Below, in pieces: positions 1 through 8,565 of a stretch of DNA of 23,370 nt. The position numbers were made by a program, and so were the translations under genes. The notes beneath the pieces are model-generated. The model had not been told where the DNA came from, made no database searches, and worked only from the letters and a program-made list of their open reading frames with translations. This DNA comes from Clostridium sp. CAG:914. GTDB taxonomy: Bacteria; Bacillota_I; Bacilli_A; RF39; UBA660. Numbering within the stretch: the stretch's first letter is position 1; each line of letters begins with the position of its first letter. The DNA is taken from NCBI GenBank assembly GCA_000437895.1, contig FR902125.1:1-23370 (forward strand), written 5' to 3'.

Positions 1-38
1 GAAGTGTTGTAGTTAATTTTTTAAGATAATATATAATG

Positions 39-64
39 AAGGGTTAAAATTATGACCTTTTTTT
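39..64 (+). terminator. Possible terminator of an upstream gene
   Basis: Bases 39-46 pair with 53-60 (8 bp with two G-U pairs, 6-nt loop) and run into a T tract at 58-64. It probably ends a gene lying before the window. The stem is weak, so this is tentative. The rest of 65-158 shows nothing else I can support. Confidence 0.45.
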
Positions 65-158
65 ATTAAATAAAATTAGTGGGTGTTTTCTTATAACCAT
101 TAAATATTATAGAACCTATTTTTTTAATTGAATCTTTAATGTTTTTACTTGAAACTAA

Positions 159-187
159 TTGACTATATTCTTACTTAATGTTATACT
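159..187 (+). promoter_or_regulatory. Sigma-A promoter of the surface-protein/ATPase locus
   Basis: A -35 box TTGACT at 159-164, a 17-nt spacer and a -10 box TATACT at 182-187 preceded by TG (extended -10). Transcription should start near 194, giving a leader of about 33 nt to the ATG at 227. An SD GAGGTGA at 216-222 lies inside the leader. Confidence 0.75.
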
Positions 188-226
188 TTTTATAGTATTA
201 ATAGTAGGAATAGTAGAGGTGATATA

Positions 227-3200
227 ATGAAAAAATTAGTAGATTCAAAATTCTTAATGATTTTGGGAATTAGTGTTATAGCGTTAATTTTATTAGTAGT
301 CGGAGCGTTTTATTTGTTTTCACCAGATGAAGAAGTATTCGTTAAAAGTGGATATGTTTTGAATCCACTTAGTGCAAATGCAGAGAGATATTTTTTTGAT
401 GAGGGTGTAGGATATCACGAAAATTTATCTTCTATGGTTGAATTTGTTGATGTTGATAATAATAAGGCACAGGTTTTAAAAAATAGTTTTTTACATTATG
501 ATGATGGTTCTTTATCTTTTTTGAAAAAGGGAGCTATTTTAGATATTGATTCTATTTCTATGGGATTAGCAAAGTTTTATAATATAACTAGTGAATCTAT
601 TATATTAAAAAATAAAAAAGAGTATTATGTTGATTCTGCTAATGGTAAGATTAATTTTAATAATTTTATTGGAAGAATTAGTGATGATAAGTATATTGTT
701 GTGGGCAATGCTAAGCTTAAATATTCTGGTAATCCTAATGCAATAGAGGGGGATTATTTTGAAATAGTTTATACTGAAGAGGGCATAGTTAATATAGAAA
801 ATAAGAGTGTAAAATATCAGATTGCTTCTGAGGGTGCTTTTATTCAAATTGGCGACTATGTAATTGATTTAGGAAATAAAAAAATCACTAAAGGTGATAC
901 AGATATTATGTCAATTACTGCTATTACTATAGATGGTAATGAAAATGTAGAAATTATGCCTAAAGCAAGTTCTAGTACTGGAACTGGTTCTAGCGGTGGA
1001 AATGGTAGTGGTTCTGGCACTGGTGGCGATGGTACTGGTGATGGAACTGGAACTGGCACTGGTGCTGGTACGGGAAATGGTACTGGTGATGGCACAGGCG
1101 ATGGAACTGGTGGTGCTGGAGAAAATCCTGGAATTAATGTAGATGATAATAATATGACTAAAATATCTCTTAAAGATGCTATAGTTAGTGCTACTAGTGT
1201 TAGCGTTAAATTTGATATTGAAAATAAAAATGATGGAGATAATTATATGCTTCAAGTTGTTAATATTGATACTGGTAAGACGGTAGATATTACGGCAGAG
1301 GTTACTCCAGATGCAGAAATTAATGTTAATCTGCTTACTCCTAATTCTAAATATTTATTCACGGTGGTTAATTCTGAAACAAAAGAACAATATTTTCAAA
1401 AGATATTTAAGACGAATTCTTTTGGAATTAAACTTGAAAAGAAATATGCAACTGATTCATCTTTAATGTATAGTGTTATTGTAGGAGATAATCCGGATAT
1501 TATGTATGCAAAACTTACATTATATAAGTTTAATGAAGAAACTAATCAAAATGAAGTTGTTAATTCTAGTTATTATGATAGTGAACTAGGGGAAGTAGTT
1601 TATGTACCTAAGGTTTATGAATTGAAAGATTTTGAAAGTGGTAGTGTAGATGTTTTATTTGATGGACTTGATAGTAATACAATATATACGGCTGTTTTGG
1701 ATGATTTTTCTTTGGAAAGTGGTAATTTTAGAGACGTATATAATATAGCTGTTACTAATTTGACTTTAAAGAAAACGCCTGTATTTAGTAATTTAACTGT
1801 TAATAGGAGTCAAACAGAAGAGAGTTTTAGATTATCTATTGGGGATATAATTGATGAAGATAATGCTATTACTAATTATACTTATTATATATATGAAAAA
1901 GAAAATAATAATTTGGCTATAGATCCTATTAGTAAGAATAATGCTAGTCCTATTTCTGTTAAATTAGGAATGGGTAAAAATGAGTTAAAGGGTGAAGTTA
2001 ATTATTATTTTAAAACGGTTATTGAATATTTTGATAATGAGAAATATATTGAATATGTTACAGTTAATAGTTCTGATTTTAAGATGGGTAGTGAGCCTGT
2101 AATTACGGTTGTTCCTGACGAAAACAAAGTTACTCATGAAGCTATTGCTGGTACAATATATTTGAATGATTTTAGTTGTATGATTAATATTCCTGATAGA
2201 GTTGGTTGCTCTGGTGCTGATACGACTAGAATTGAAATTAGTAAAGTTAATAGTATTACTGGAGTGCAGACTGTTGTGCGTAGTGAGAATCTTAGTTTTA
2301 CTGTTGGTGAAAGTGATATAAGATATGATTTTTACTTTGATGGACTTGAGATGGGTACAACATATTATGTTAATGTTTATGCTAAATATAATAATGGTTA
2401 TGATTTAGATGAAGTTGTTTTATCTCATTCTGATGAATCTAAGAAAACTGTTACTACTAAGGAACTTTCTACTTTTGATGTGGATTGGACTGATGTTGGT
2501 AGTAGTGCTAATCATGTTGTTAATTTGGATACGCAACTTACGGGAGAATTTTCACCTGGTATTATTACTCCTGAAGAGAGTGCTTTACATATTTCTAAAG
2601 TTGTTTTGTATTTATATCAAGGAAAGGTAGAAGAAAATTTGTCTGATGTAGAACCTATATCTATTAAAGAGATAAGTGGTGATGAAGAGAATACTATTAA
2701 AAGTTTATTTTATGATAATAAATATAGTGTTACTACAGATGGTACTTTTGGTCTTGATATTGATGCTTTGAAGGCTTTGAATGAAGATGGTAAATTAAGC
2801 GAATACTATACGATAAAAATGTTTGCTTATTATGATAATGAGGGTACTAAACAAATTAATTTAAATAATAATGTTATTGTTTATAAAATATCACCAGTTT
2901 TGCTTATGGAAGAGATTGAGGAACCTACGATAAATATAGAATATATTACAAATAAAGCTAGTGGTTATTTGTTTGATAAATTGGGTGACAATGGTACACA
3001 TGTTGGATATCGTATTACGGCTGCATTTGATAAAAATGGTCTTCTTGCTAATTCGATTACTCCTCAGAAGATAACTTTTAGGGTTTTTGATAGTGGAAAT
3101 AATCAAGTTAGATTTTATGTTAAAGATAAAAGTGGTAATTTATCTCTTGCTGATAGTGTTGAATATGATAATATTATTGATAATTATTATGAAACAGAAA

Positions 3201-6004
3201 TATATATGGATTATGGAATAGATTATTATGATAATGATTTGATTATGAGAAGGGGTGGAGTATACACTATTGGATATGTCATTGATGCTGTTAGTAATGG
3301 TATTAATGTTAAATATCCTACGGTTACTAAACCTGGTATGCCTAGTGATTATGGTGTATATGATAGTGTTAGTCCTTCTAAGGAAAGTCCTAATTTTAGA
3401 ATGTATCCTTCTACTTCTTCTATGGATAGTGTTACATATAAGTACTTTATTAGTGATCCTGATTGTGCTTTATATAAAGAAGAAGGAGAAAGTAAGTATT
3501 ATTCATATTATAGAATTAATTATAGTTATGAACAAAAACAAGAAATTACTATGGTTGATGTAGATAAGAGAGAATTTGCTGGTAGTTTAACATATAATGC
3601 TATGCAAAATGATATTTATAGTATTTATTATAAAAAGAATGTTAGTAAGACGGGAGATATTACTAATGATATTGTTGATTATTTGGATAAGGATGTTAGT
3701 GGATTTAGGTTTGAAGGTAAATATGATGCTTTAGCTTTGGATGAAGATGGAGAGTTAAAGTATAACTTTAAGTATGAAGTAATTAATAATCCTTTAACAG
3801 ATAATAAGGTTACTATAAAGATGTTAATGGATAAGAATTTATTGAATAAAGTATTATCTTATAAGGTTAGTTTTTCTGATGAGAAGGGAAATAAGCTTGA
3901 TTTAGATGTTCATAATTTATCTAGTTGTGATCCTAGTGATTTAACTTTAACTGAGAATAGATGTATTAATGTTGATTATATTACTTTAAAAGAAAAGGGA
4001 ATGAATTCTGTTGGTAGTAATACTAATAATATAACGGTTACTGTTAGTGCTATTTATGATAATGGATTGATAGGTTTTGATATGACTTCTGATAGTGGAT
4101 ACTATATATTTCAAGAAAATGTTACAGTATCTTCTAATGGTAGTTATATATCTACTAATAGTAGTGGTATACCATTATTGTGGACTCCTGATAAAGATAT
4201 TAAAGGAAAAGGATATTATACATATACAAAAGAGGTTAATAGTTCTACTGGATTAATTTCTTCAGTTAAACTTAAAAATAAAATATATAATGATAAAGAA
4301 ACGCAAAAGATACCATTAACTTTGAGTTCTGTTGGTTATGTTTCTAAATATGGTGTTATGAATTTGAAAATGGTATCTATTGATGAAATGGTAGGTATTA
4401 ATAATGTATTTTCTTTTAGTAGTATTACTCCTAAGATACAGGTAACTAATAAGACACAGCTTATTGATGGTGTTGTTGCTAGTATTGTTCCTACTGGTAT
4501 GGATACATCTGATTTGAAAAATGAAGGCAGTGAAGATGATCCTCAATATTATTTCTATGTTGAAGTATGGGATAGTATAGATGAAGTTGGTAATCTTGAT
4601 AATAAATTACAAGTAAGACCAAGAATTAGAGTTAATATTAATGATTTAGATAATGTTAGAATAGATAAACTTCTTCCTAATAGTACATATTATTATAAGG
4701 TATATGCTTATATGTATAAGAATGGTATTAGTACTTATACAGAACTTTTCTCTAGTAATTATTTAAATGAATATAAGACAGAGACTTATTCTTTCTTGAC
4801 GTTGGGAGCTGAAGCTATATTTCAATCTTATAAAAATGAAATTGTTATGGATAAGAATATATATGGTAATAGAAGTATTTCTACTAATATTAATTTGATT
4901 GCTTATAAGAATTCTGAATCGTTTGATTATTCTATATTTTACTATATGTGTAAGACAGATAGTGAAATATGTATGAGAAATGATACTACTTCAGAAGATA
5001 TTGTTGTTAATAATTTATTTGAAAATAGTATTCCTATGGATGAATTAAAGACTTCTAATTCTAGAGAAATTGATATATCTAGTTTGAATTTAGAATTTGG
5101 TACTGATTATAAGATGTATATATATGCTGATATTGATGTTTATGATATTGATGAAGATGGAGAGTATTATATACGTAAACATAATTTATTATTAAATGGT
5201 ATTAGTTTGACTACTAGATTGAGGGCTTTGACTGAACCATCTTTTGTAGTTACTAGAGAGGCTAAAATTGTAGATGGGGAGTATGTTATTGATTTTAAAG
5301 TTGTAGTAAATGATCCGGATAAGACTTTAGTTAATGGTGAATATTTTGTTAAATTGACTGAAGGTGGTAATTTAATTGGTACTATTCAAGAGTTGACGGA
5401 AGATGGTTATACAGATATTTCTCTTGGTAGTATTGAAGATTATTCTAAGTATCCGTTTGATGCTAGTGTTACTAATAAGAGTATTAGGATAAAGGGTCTT
5501 AGTGAAGAAAGTAAATATACTGTTACTGTAAGTGGAAGAGCTTATGTTAATAATTATAGTAGTGATGTTCCTGTTGAGGATAGGACGTTTGATGTTGTTA
5601 AATCACATACGGTATATTCTTCTAATCAGTATGGTATTGCTCTAGGTAAAGATTTGACTTTCTCTGCTACGGAAAAGAGTATTATTGTTACTTTCTTAGG
5701 TGGATCTAGTTTTGAAAATATTAAAAAAGTTCATTATACTATAGGATTATATGATGAAGAGGATACTAATACGACTAGTGGTACTTATGTTATTGGGGAA
5801 AATGGTAAATATTTTGAGATATATAATCGAGAGAATTGGCGTTTTGTCATTAATCCTGATGGTATGCAAAATATACTAGGAAAAACGTATGTTGTAGCAC
5901 TTAGTTTTGAGGTTCAACTTACTAATATGGAAGAACCAGTAATATTAACTAGTGATTTATATTCTGGTAAAGCTGAATATGTTATTGATGAAAAAGATAA
6001 ATAG
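227..6004 (+). CDS. Giant single-pass surface protein with FN3-like modules
   Basis: A 1925-aa protein. Residues 1-8 are basic, 9-31 form a hydrophobic segment and no signal-peptidase site is evident, so it is probably a signal-anchored protein with its C-terminus outside. Residues about 32-245 form a domain apparently shared with the next gene. About 248-300 is a low-complexity Gly/Ser/Thr/Asp linker. The rest looks like tandem beta-sandwich modules: the FN3-like pattern (hydrophobic-Leu-x-Pro/Gly-x-Thr-x-Tyr) recurs near residues 368, 478, 705, 1481, 1621 and 1757. No LPXTG or protease motif was seen. Six of seven cysteines sit in three close pairs. It is first in the locus, with SD GAGGTGA correctly spaced at 216-222. 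Likely an adhesin, stalk or receptor driven by or anchored to the ATPase machine; the function is inferred. Confidence 0.75.
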   Translation: MKKLVDSKFLMILGISVIALILLVVGAFYLFSPDEEVFVKSGYVLNPLSANAERYFFDEGVGYHENLSSMVEFVDVDNNKAQVLKNSFLHYDDGSLSFLKKGAILDIDSISMGLAKFYNITSESIILKNKKEYYVDSANGKINFNNFIGRISDDKYIVVGNAKLKYSGNPNAIEGDYFEIVYTEEGIVNIENKSVKYQIASEGAFIQIGDYVIDLGNKKITKGDTDIMSITAITIDGNENVEIMPKASSSTGTGSSGGNGSGSGTGGDGTGDGTGTGTGAGTGNGTGDGTGDGTGGAGENPGINVDDNNMTKISLKDAIVSATSVSVKFDIENKNDGDNYMLQVVNIDTGKTVDITAEVTPDAEINVNLLTPNSKYLFTVVNSETKEQYFQKIFKTNSFGIKLEKKYATDSSLMYSVIVGDNPDIMYAKLTLYKFNEETNQNEVVNSSYYDSELGEVVYVPKVYELKDFESGSVDVLFDGLDSNTIYTAVLDDFSLESGNFRDVYNIAVTNLTLKKTPVFSNLTVNRSQTEESFRLSIGDIIDEDNAITNYTYYIYEKENNNLAIDPISKNNASPISVKLGMGKNELKGEVNYYFKTVIEYFDNEKYIEYVTVNSSDFKMGSEPVITVVPDENKVTHEAIAGTIYLNDFSCMINIPDRVGCSGADTTRIEISKVNSITGVQTVVRSENLSFTVGESDIRYDFYFDGLEMGTTYYVNVYAKYNNGYDLDEVVLSHSDESKKTVTTKELSTFDVDWTDVGSSANHVVNLDTQLTGEFSPGIITPEESALHISKVVLYLYQGKVEENLSDVEPISIKEISGDEENTIKSLFYDNKYSVTTDGTFGLDIDALKALNEDGKLSEYYTIKMFAYYDNEGTKQINLNNNVIVYKISPVLLMEEIEEPTINIEYITNKASGYLFDKLGDNGTHVGYRITAAFDKNGLLANSITPQKITFRVFDSGNNQVRFYVKDKSGNLSLADSVEYDNIIDNYYETEIYMDYGIDYYDNDLIMRRGGVYTIGYVIDAVSNGINVKYPTVTKPGMPSDYGVYDSVSPSKESPNFRMYPSTSSMDSVTYKYFISDPDCALYKEEGESKYYSYYRINYSYEQKQEITMVDVDKREFAGSLTYNAMQNDIYSIYYKKNVSKTGDITNDIVDYLDKDVSGFRFEGKYDALALDEDGELKYNFKYEVINNPLTDNKVTIKMLMDKNLLNKVLSYKVSFSDEKGNKLDLDVHNLSSCDPSDLTLTENRCINVDYITLKEKGMNSVGSNTNNITVTVSAIYDNGLIGFDMTSDSGYYIFQENVTVSSNGSYISTNSSGIPLLWTPDKDIKGKGYYTYTKEVNSSTGLISSVKLKNKIYNDKETQKIPLTLSSVGYVSKYGVMNLKMVSIDEMVGINNVFSFSSITPKIQVTNKTQLIDGVVASIVPTGMDTSDLKNEGSEDDPQYYFYVEVWDSIDEVGNLDNKLQVRPRIRVNINDLDNVRIDKLLPNSTYYYKVYAYMYKNGISTYTELFSSNYLNEYKTETYSFLTLGAEAIFQSYKNEIVMDKNIYGNRSISTNINLIAYKNSESFDYSIFYYMCKTDSEICMRNDTTSEDIVVNNLFENSIPMDELKTSNSREIDISSLNLEFGTDYKMYIYADIDVYDIDEDGEYYIRKHNLLLNGISLTTRLRALTEPSFVVTREAKIVDGEYVIDFKVVVNDPDKTLVNGEYFVKLTEGGNLIGTIQELTEDGYTDISLGSIEDYSKYPFDASVTNKSIRIKGLSEESKYTVTVSGRAYVNNYSSDVPVEDRTFDVVKSHTVYSSNQYGIALGKDLTFSATEKSIIVTFLGGSSFENIKKVHYTIGLYDEEDTNTTSGTYVIGENGKYFEIYNRENWRFVINPDGMQNILGKTYVVALSFEVQLTNMEEPVILTSDLYSGKAEYVIDEKDK

Positions 6005-6018
6005 TTTGGAGGAATGAA

Positions 6019-7512
6019 ATGAGGAGAAAATTTGATATTAGAAACAAGAGAAGTTTTATAGTGATTATGGTTTTGGCTATAGTATTTATTATAATTTTCT
6101 CCTTGTTTATTGTTAAATATACAAATAGTTTAAAGGTTGGTTATGTTGTAGAAACTTCCTCTGTTCTTAATGATAGTGAAGGTAATACTTTAGTGTTATC
6201 TGAAGATGCTACATTAAAAGTTAAATGGAATGGTAATTATTATTTAAAGTATCAGGATAAAAATATTAATCTTGGTAAAAAGGTAATTATATATAATGAG
6301 GTTACGGGGAGAATTACTTTATATGGAGTGTTTTATAAAATTGATGGTGATGGTAATGTTACTACTTTGAAAGATGAAACTGTTATTGATAATTCTACGA
6401 ATACTGGTTTTTATAAATTAGAGGATAGAAAGTATTTAGCTATTGATAGAACGATATATACTAAGGATAAGAATCTTCAAACTAATAATTATTTAATGAT
6501 TGAGTTGGATAAATTAGGGAATGCAAAGTTAAGTAATAATAAAGTTAATCTTAAAACTTTGAAAGAAACTTCTATTGTTACTTCTGCTTATACTTTTGAT
6601 ATTGCTAATGAAATAATTAATTTTGGTAAAAAAGATATAGATTTGAAAAAGATAATTGGTTCTACAAATGCATATAGTTCTAGTGAACCTTCTTCTAGTG
6701 GTGGTATTTCTGGAAATGGTTCTGGTACTGGTGGTGGAACTGGTACTGGTGGTGGAACTGGTAATGGTCAAGGAACTGGTGGAGGTGCTGGAGGTGGCAC
6801 TGGAATTGGTGGTGGAATTTCTCAAGGTGATGTTATTAATCCTGGTGAAGATGGTGAAATTACGGATATTGAAGATATAAAGAATAAAACTAAGGTAACT
6901 TCTATTATTAGAGTGGCTGAAGGTATTACTAATATTGATGTTGATTATGTTATTTATGATCCGTATGATGAATATAAATCTGTTTATGTTGAAGTTTTGA
7001 AAGAAGGTAAAATAGAGGTTATATATTTGTCTAAGAATAATGAGACTTTGAGTATAAATGGGTTAAATCCTGATACTACATATAATATGAAGTTTATATA
7101 TACATATATTGATAAAGATAATAATTTGGTTAAAGAGACTTTTGATGAAATTAATGCTAAGACTTTGATGCCTAGTTATTCTGTATCTGTTTATAAGTTA
7201 TCTAAGATTACTAATATTTTAACTTATAAAGTAAATCTTCAATCTGGTTTTAATGTGTCACGAGTTGATGTTAATTTGTCGTTTAATTATAATTATGTTA
7301 ATCCGGATACTTCTTTAGTAGAAATAAAGAAAGCTTCTATAGATGGTTATGTTTTAGTTAATGAAGGAGAGCAATTTAAACTTGGTACTTTTGATATAAG
7401 TGGTTATGATATAGATGATAGTACTTTACTTAGTTTGACACTTAAATCTGTTGTTTATGGTGATAGAACTCTTTTGGTTAACAATACTTATACGTTTAGT
7501 TTTGGGAGGTAA
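6019..7512 (+). CDS. Single-pass surface protein, short paralogue of the giant protein
   Basis: A 497-aa protein with a basic N-terminus (MRRKF), a hydrophobic anchor at about 14-33 and an extracellular remainder. Residues 34-212 resemble the juxtamembrane region of the preceding 1925-aa protein; for example DRKYLAI here matches DDKYIVV there, followed by similar strand patterns. A Gly/Ser/Thr-rich linker at about 215-272 is followed by FN3-like sequence, including GLNPDTTYNMKF near 350. No cysteine was seen. The SD GGAGG at 6008-6012 gives 6-nt spacing, and only 14 nt separate it from the previous stop, so the two are surely cotranscribed. Probably a duplicated and shortened partner in the same surface assembly. 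No known function is recognised. Confidence 0.72.
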   Translation: MRRKFDIRNKRSFIVIMVLAIVFIIIFSLFIVKYTNSLKVGYVVETSSVLNDSEGNTLVLSEDATLKVKWNGNYYLKYQDKNINLGKKVIIYNEVTGRITLYGVFYKIDGDGNVTTLKDETVIDNSTNTGFYKLEDRKYLAIDRTIYTKDKNLQTNNYLMIELDKLGNAKLSNNKVNLKTLKETSIVTSAYTFDIANEIINFGKKDIDLKKIIGSTNAYSSSEPSSSGGISGNGSGTGGGTGTGGGTGNGQGTGGGAGGGTGIGGGISQGDVINPGEDGEITDIEDIKNKTKVTSIIRVAEGITNIDVDYVIYDPYDEYKSVYVEVLKEGKIEVIYLSKNNETLSINGLNPDTTYNMKFIYTYIDKDNNLVKETFDEINAKTLMPSYSVSVYKLSKITNILTYKVNLQSGFNVSRVDVNLSFNYNYVNPDTSLVEIKKASIDGYVLVNEGEQFKLGTFDISGYDIDDSTLLSLTLKSVVYGDRTLLVNNTYTFSFGR

Positions 7513-7514
7513 GT

Positions 7515-8258
7515 ATGAAAAAAATATGGGATTTTATAAAAGATAAATATAAAATATTTATTCCTATTGTGGTTGTTATTGTTCTTCTTATTGTGGTTGG
7601 ATATTTTTATAAGGAATATAACTATAATAACTATAAAAATAAAAAGGATGTAGGGGTATATCAATATTTTGGTGGTCTTAGACATGATTATACGGCTGTT
7701 TTTACTTATAATATTAAAGATGTTATTGTAGATATTCGTGGTAAAGATGAAAAGATTGAATATGATTCTACACCTATATATTTGCCTGATGAGGATAAAG
7801 TTATTTTTCCAAATGCTATGAGTGTTGTTTTTCCTTTGAGAGAGGGAAGTCAGTATAAGATATATAAGTATTCTATATATGAATATGCTAGTGATGATAA
7901 TATTCATTATTTAACTAGTGGTGAATATAAAAATAAATATACTTATTTCTTCTTATTTGATGGTAATGATACTTATTTCTTTCCATATGAAACATCATTA
8001 AAAATAGGTGGTACTGTGTATAAGAAATTATCTCCTATGTCTTATGTTTCTTTAGTAGGTGGTGTTACTTTAATATATTATGATAAGGGTAGTGATACTT
8101 CTGAGGTTATTGAAGTTGATAATAAGAAGGTAGAAGTATTTAATGATAATTTGGATTTAAATATTAGTGAAAAATATTTTAATAGTTTTAGTAATAAAGT
8201 GTTACTTTTTAAGACTGATTTTTTAAATGACATTACGAAAATGAATATTGACAAGTAA
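7515..8258 (+). CDS. Single-pass exported protein, third membrane partner
   Basis: A 247-aa protein with N-terminus MKKIWDFIKDKYK, a hydrophobic anchor at about 14-32 and an extracellular domain of about 210 residues rich in Tyr and beta-strand patterns. It lacks the Gly-rich linker and FN3-like part of the two preceding proteins but has comparable size and strand spacing to their juxtamembrane domain, so it may be that domain alone. SD GGGAGG at 7504-7509; it begins 2 nt after the previous stop. Its end lies inside a hairpin that overlaps the next promoter. The homology to the two upstream proteins is weak by eye. The function is unknown; it could be the core component of the outer assembly. 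Confidence 0.65.
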   Translation: MKKIWDFIKDKYKIFIPIVVVIVLLIVVGYFYKEYNYNNYKNKKDVGVYQYFGGLRHDYTAVFTYNIKDVIVDIRGKDEKIEYDSTPIYLPDEDKVIFPNAMSVVFPLREGSQYKIYKYSIYEYASDDNIHYLTSGEYKNKYTYFFLFDGNDTYFFPYETSLKIGGTVYKKLSPMSYVSLVGGVTLIYYDKGSDTSEVIEVDNKKVEVFNDNLDLNISEKYFNSFSNKVLLFKTDFLNDITKMNIDK

Positions 8259-8262
8259 TGTC
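8229..8262 (+). promoter_or_regulatory. Hairpin overlapping a stop codon and the internal promoter
   Basis: GACATTAC at 8229-8236 pairs perfectly with GTAATGTC at 8255-8262 around an 18-nt loop, followed by the T-rich stretch TTGTTTT. The TAA stop of the 247-aa gene lies in the 3' arm and the -35 box of the ATPase promoter lies in the loop. It could act as a leaky terminator or 3'-end stabiliser that sets the ratio of surface proteins to ATPase. The U tract is imperfect, so full termination is doubtful. Confidence 0.5.
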
Positions 8263-8277
8263 TTGTTTTGATATAAT
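8248..8277 (+). promoter_or_regulatory. Consensus sigma-A promoter for the ATPase genes
   Basis: TTGACA at 8248-8253, an 18-nt spacer and TATAAT at 8272-8277 preceded by TGA (extended -10 TGn). Both hexamers are perfect consensus. The predicted start is near 8284, about 32 nt before the c-subunit ATG at 8316. It would give strong ATPase expression independent of the promoter at 159. Confidence 0.8.
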
Positions 8278-8315
8278 TAGTAAGAGTAGGATACTTTAAA
8301 AAGGAGTTGGAAGAA

Positions 8316-8564
8316 ATGGATATTATTTTGTCAAATACGGCTTTAGCTATAGGAATAATGATTGGATTATGTTTTCTTGGAATTGGAATTGGTGTTGGTA
8401 TACTTGGTGGCCGTGTGGCTGAAGCAATTGGTAGAAATCCAGAAACAAAAAATGATGTTGTACATTCTGTTATGACTATACTTATAATTACAGCTGTATT
8501 TTTGTTATTTTTATTTGCTTTTTGCTTTCTATTGTTATTCTTTAATCCATTAGTTACTTATTAG
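8316..8564 (+). CDS. F-type ATPase c-subunit-like ring protein lacking the ion-binding carboxylate
   Basis: An 82-aa hairpin of two transmembrane helices. Helix 1 carries the Gly-rich packing motif (GIGIGVGILGG, about 21-31), then the polar loop AEAIGRNPE (35-43) matches the ARQPD/E loop of c subunits. Aligning from that loop, the residue that should be the ion-carrying Glu or Asp of helix 2 is Thr59 (ITAV in place of VEAL), and helix 2 has no acidic residue at all. A c-like ring is therefore likely but ion translocation is not. Start: the SD AAGGAG at 8301-8306 abuts a TTG at 8307, which is too close, so ATG 8316 with 9-nt spacing is preferred. It is the first gene after the strong internal promoter. 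Family confidence is high; the ring function is inferred. Confidence 0.85.
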   Translation: MDIILSNTALAIGIMIGLCFLGIGIGVGILGGRVAEAIGRNPETKNDVVHSVMTILIITAVFLLFLFAFCFLLLFFNPLVTY

Positions 8565-8565
8565 T

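Noticed and set aside
856..1255. Open frames opposite the Gly/Thr-rich linker
   Set aside because: Pro/Val-rich and Ser/Thr/Ile-rich products are antisense reflections of a repetitive GGT/ACT region; no SD and fully inside a strong gene.
227..8258. MIB-MIP immunoglobulin capture/cleavage pair
   Set aside because: No serine-protease triad region or MIB-like domain could be recognised; only the analogy of surface proteins beside an F1-like ATPase remains.
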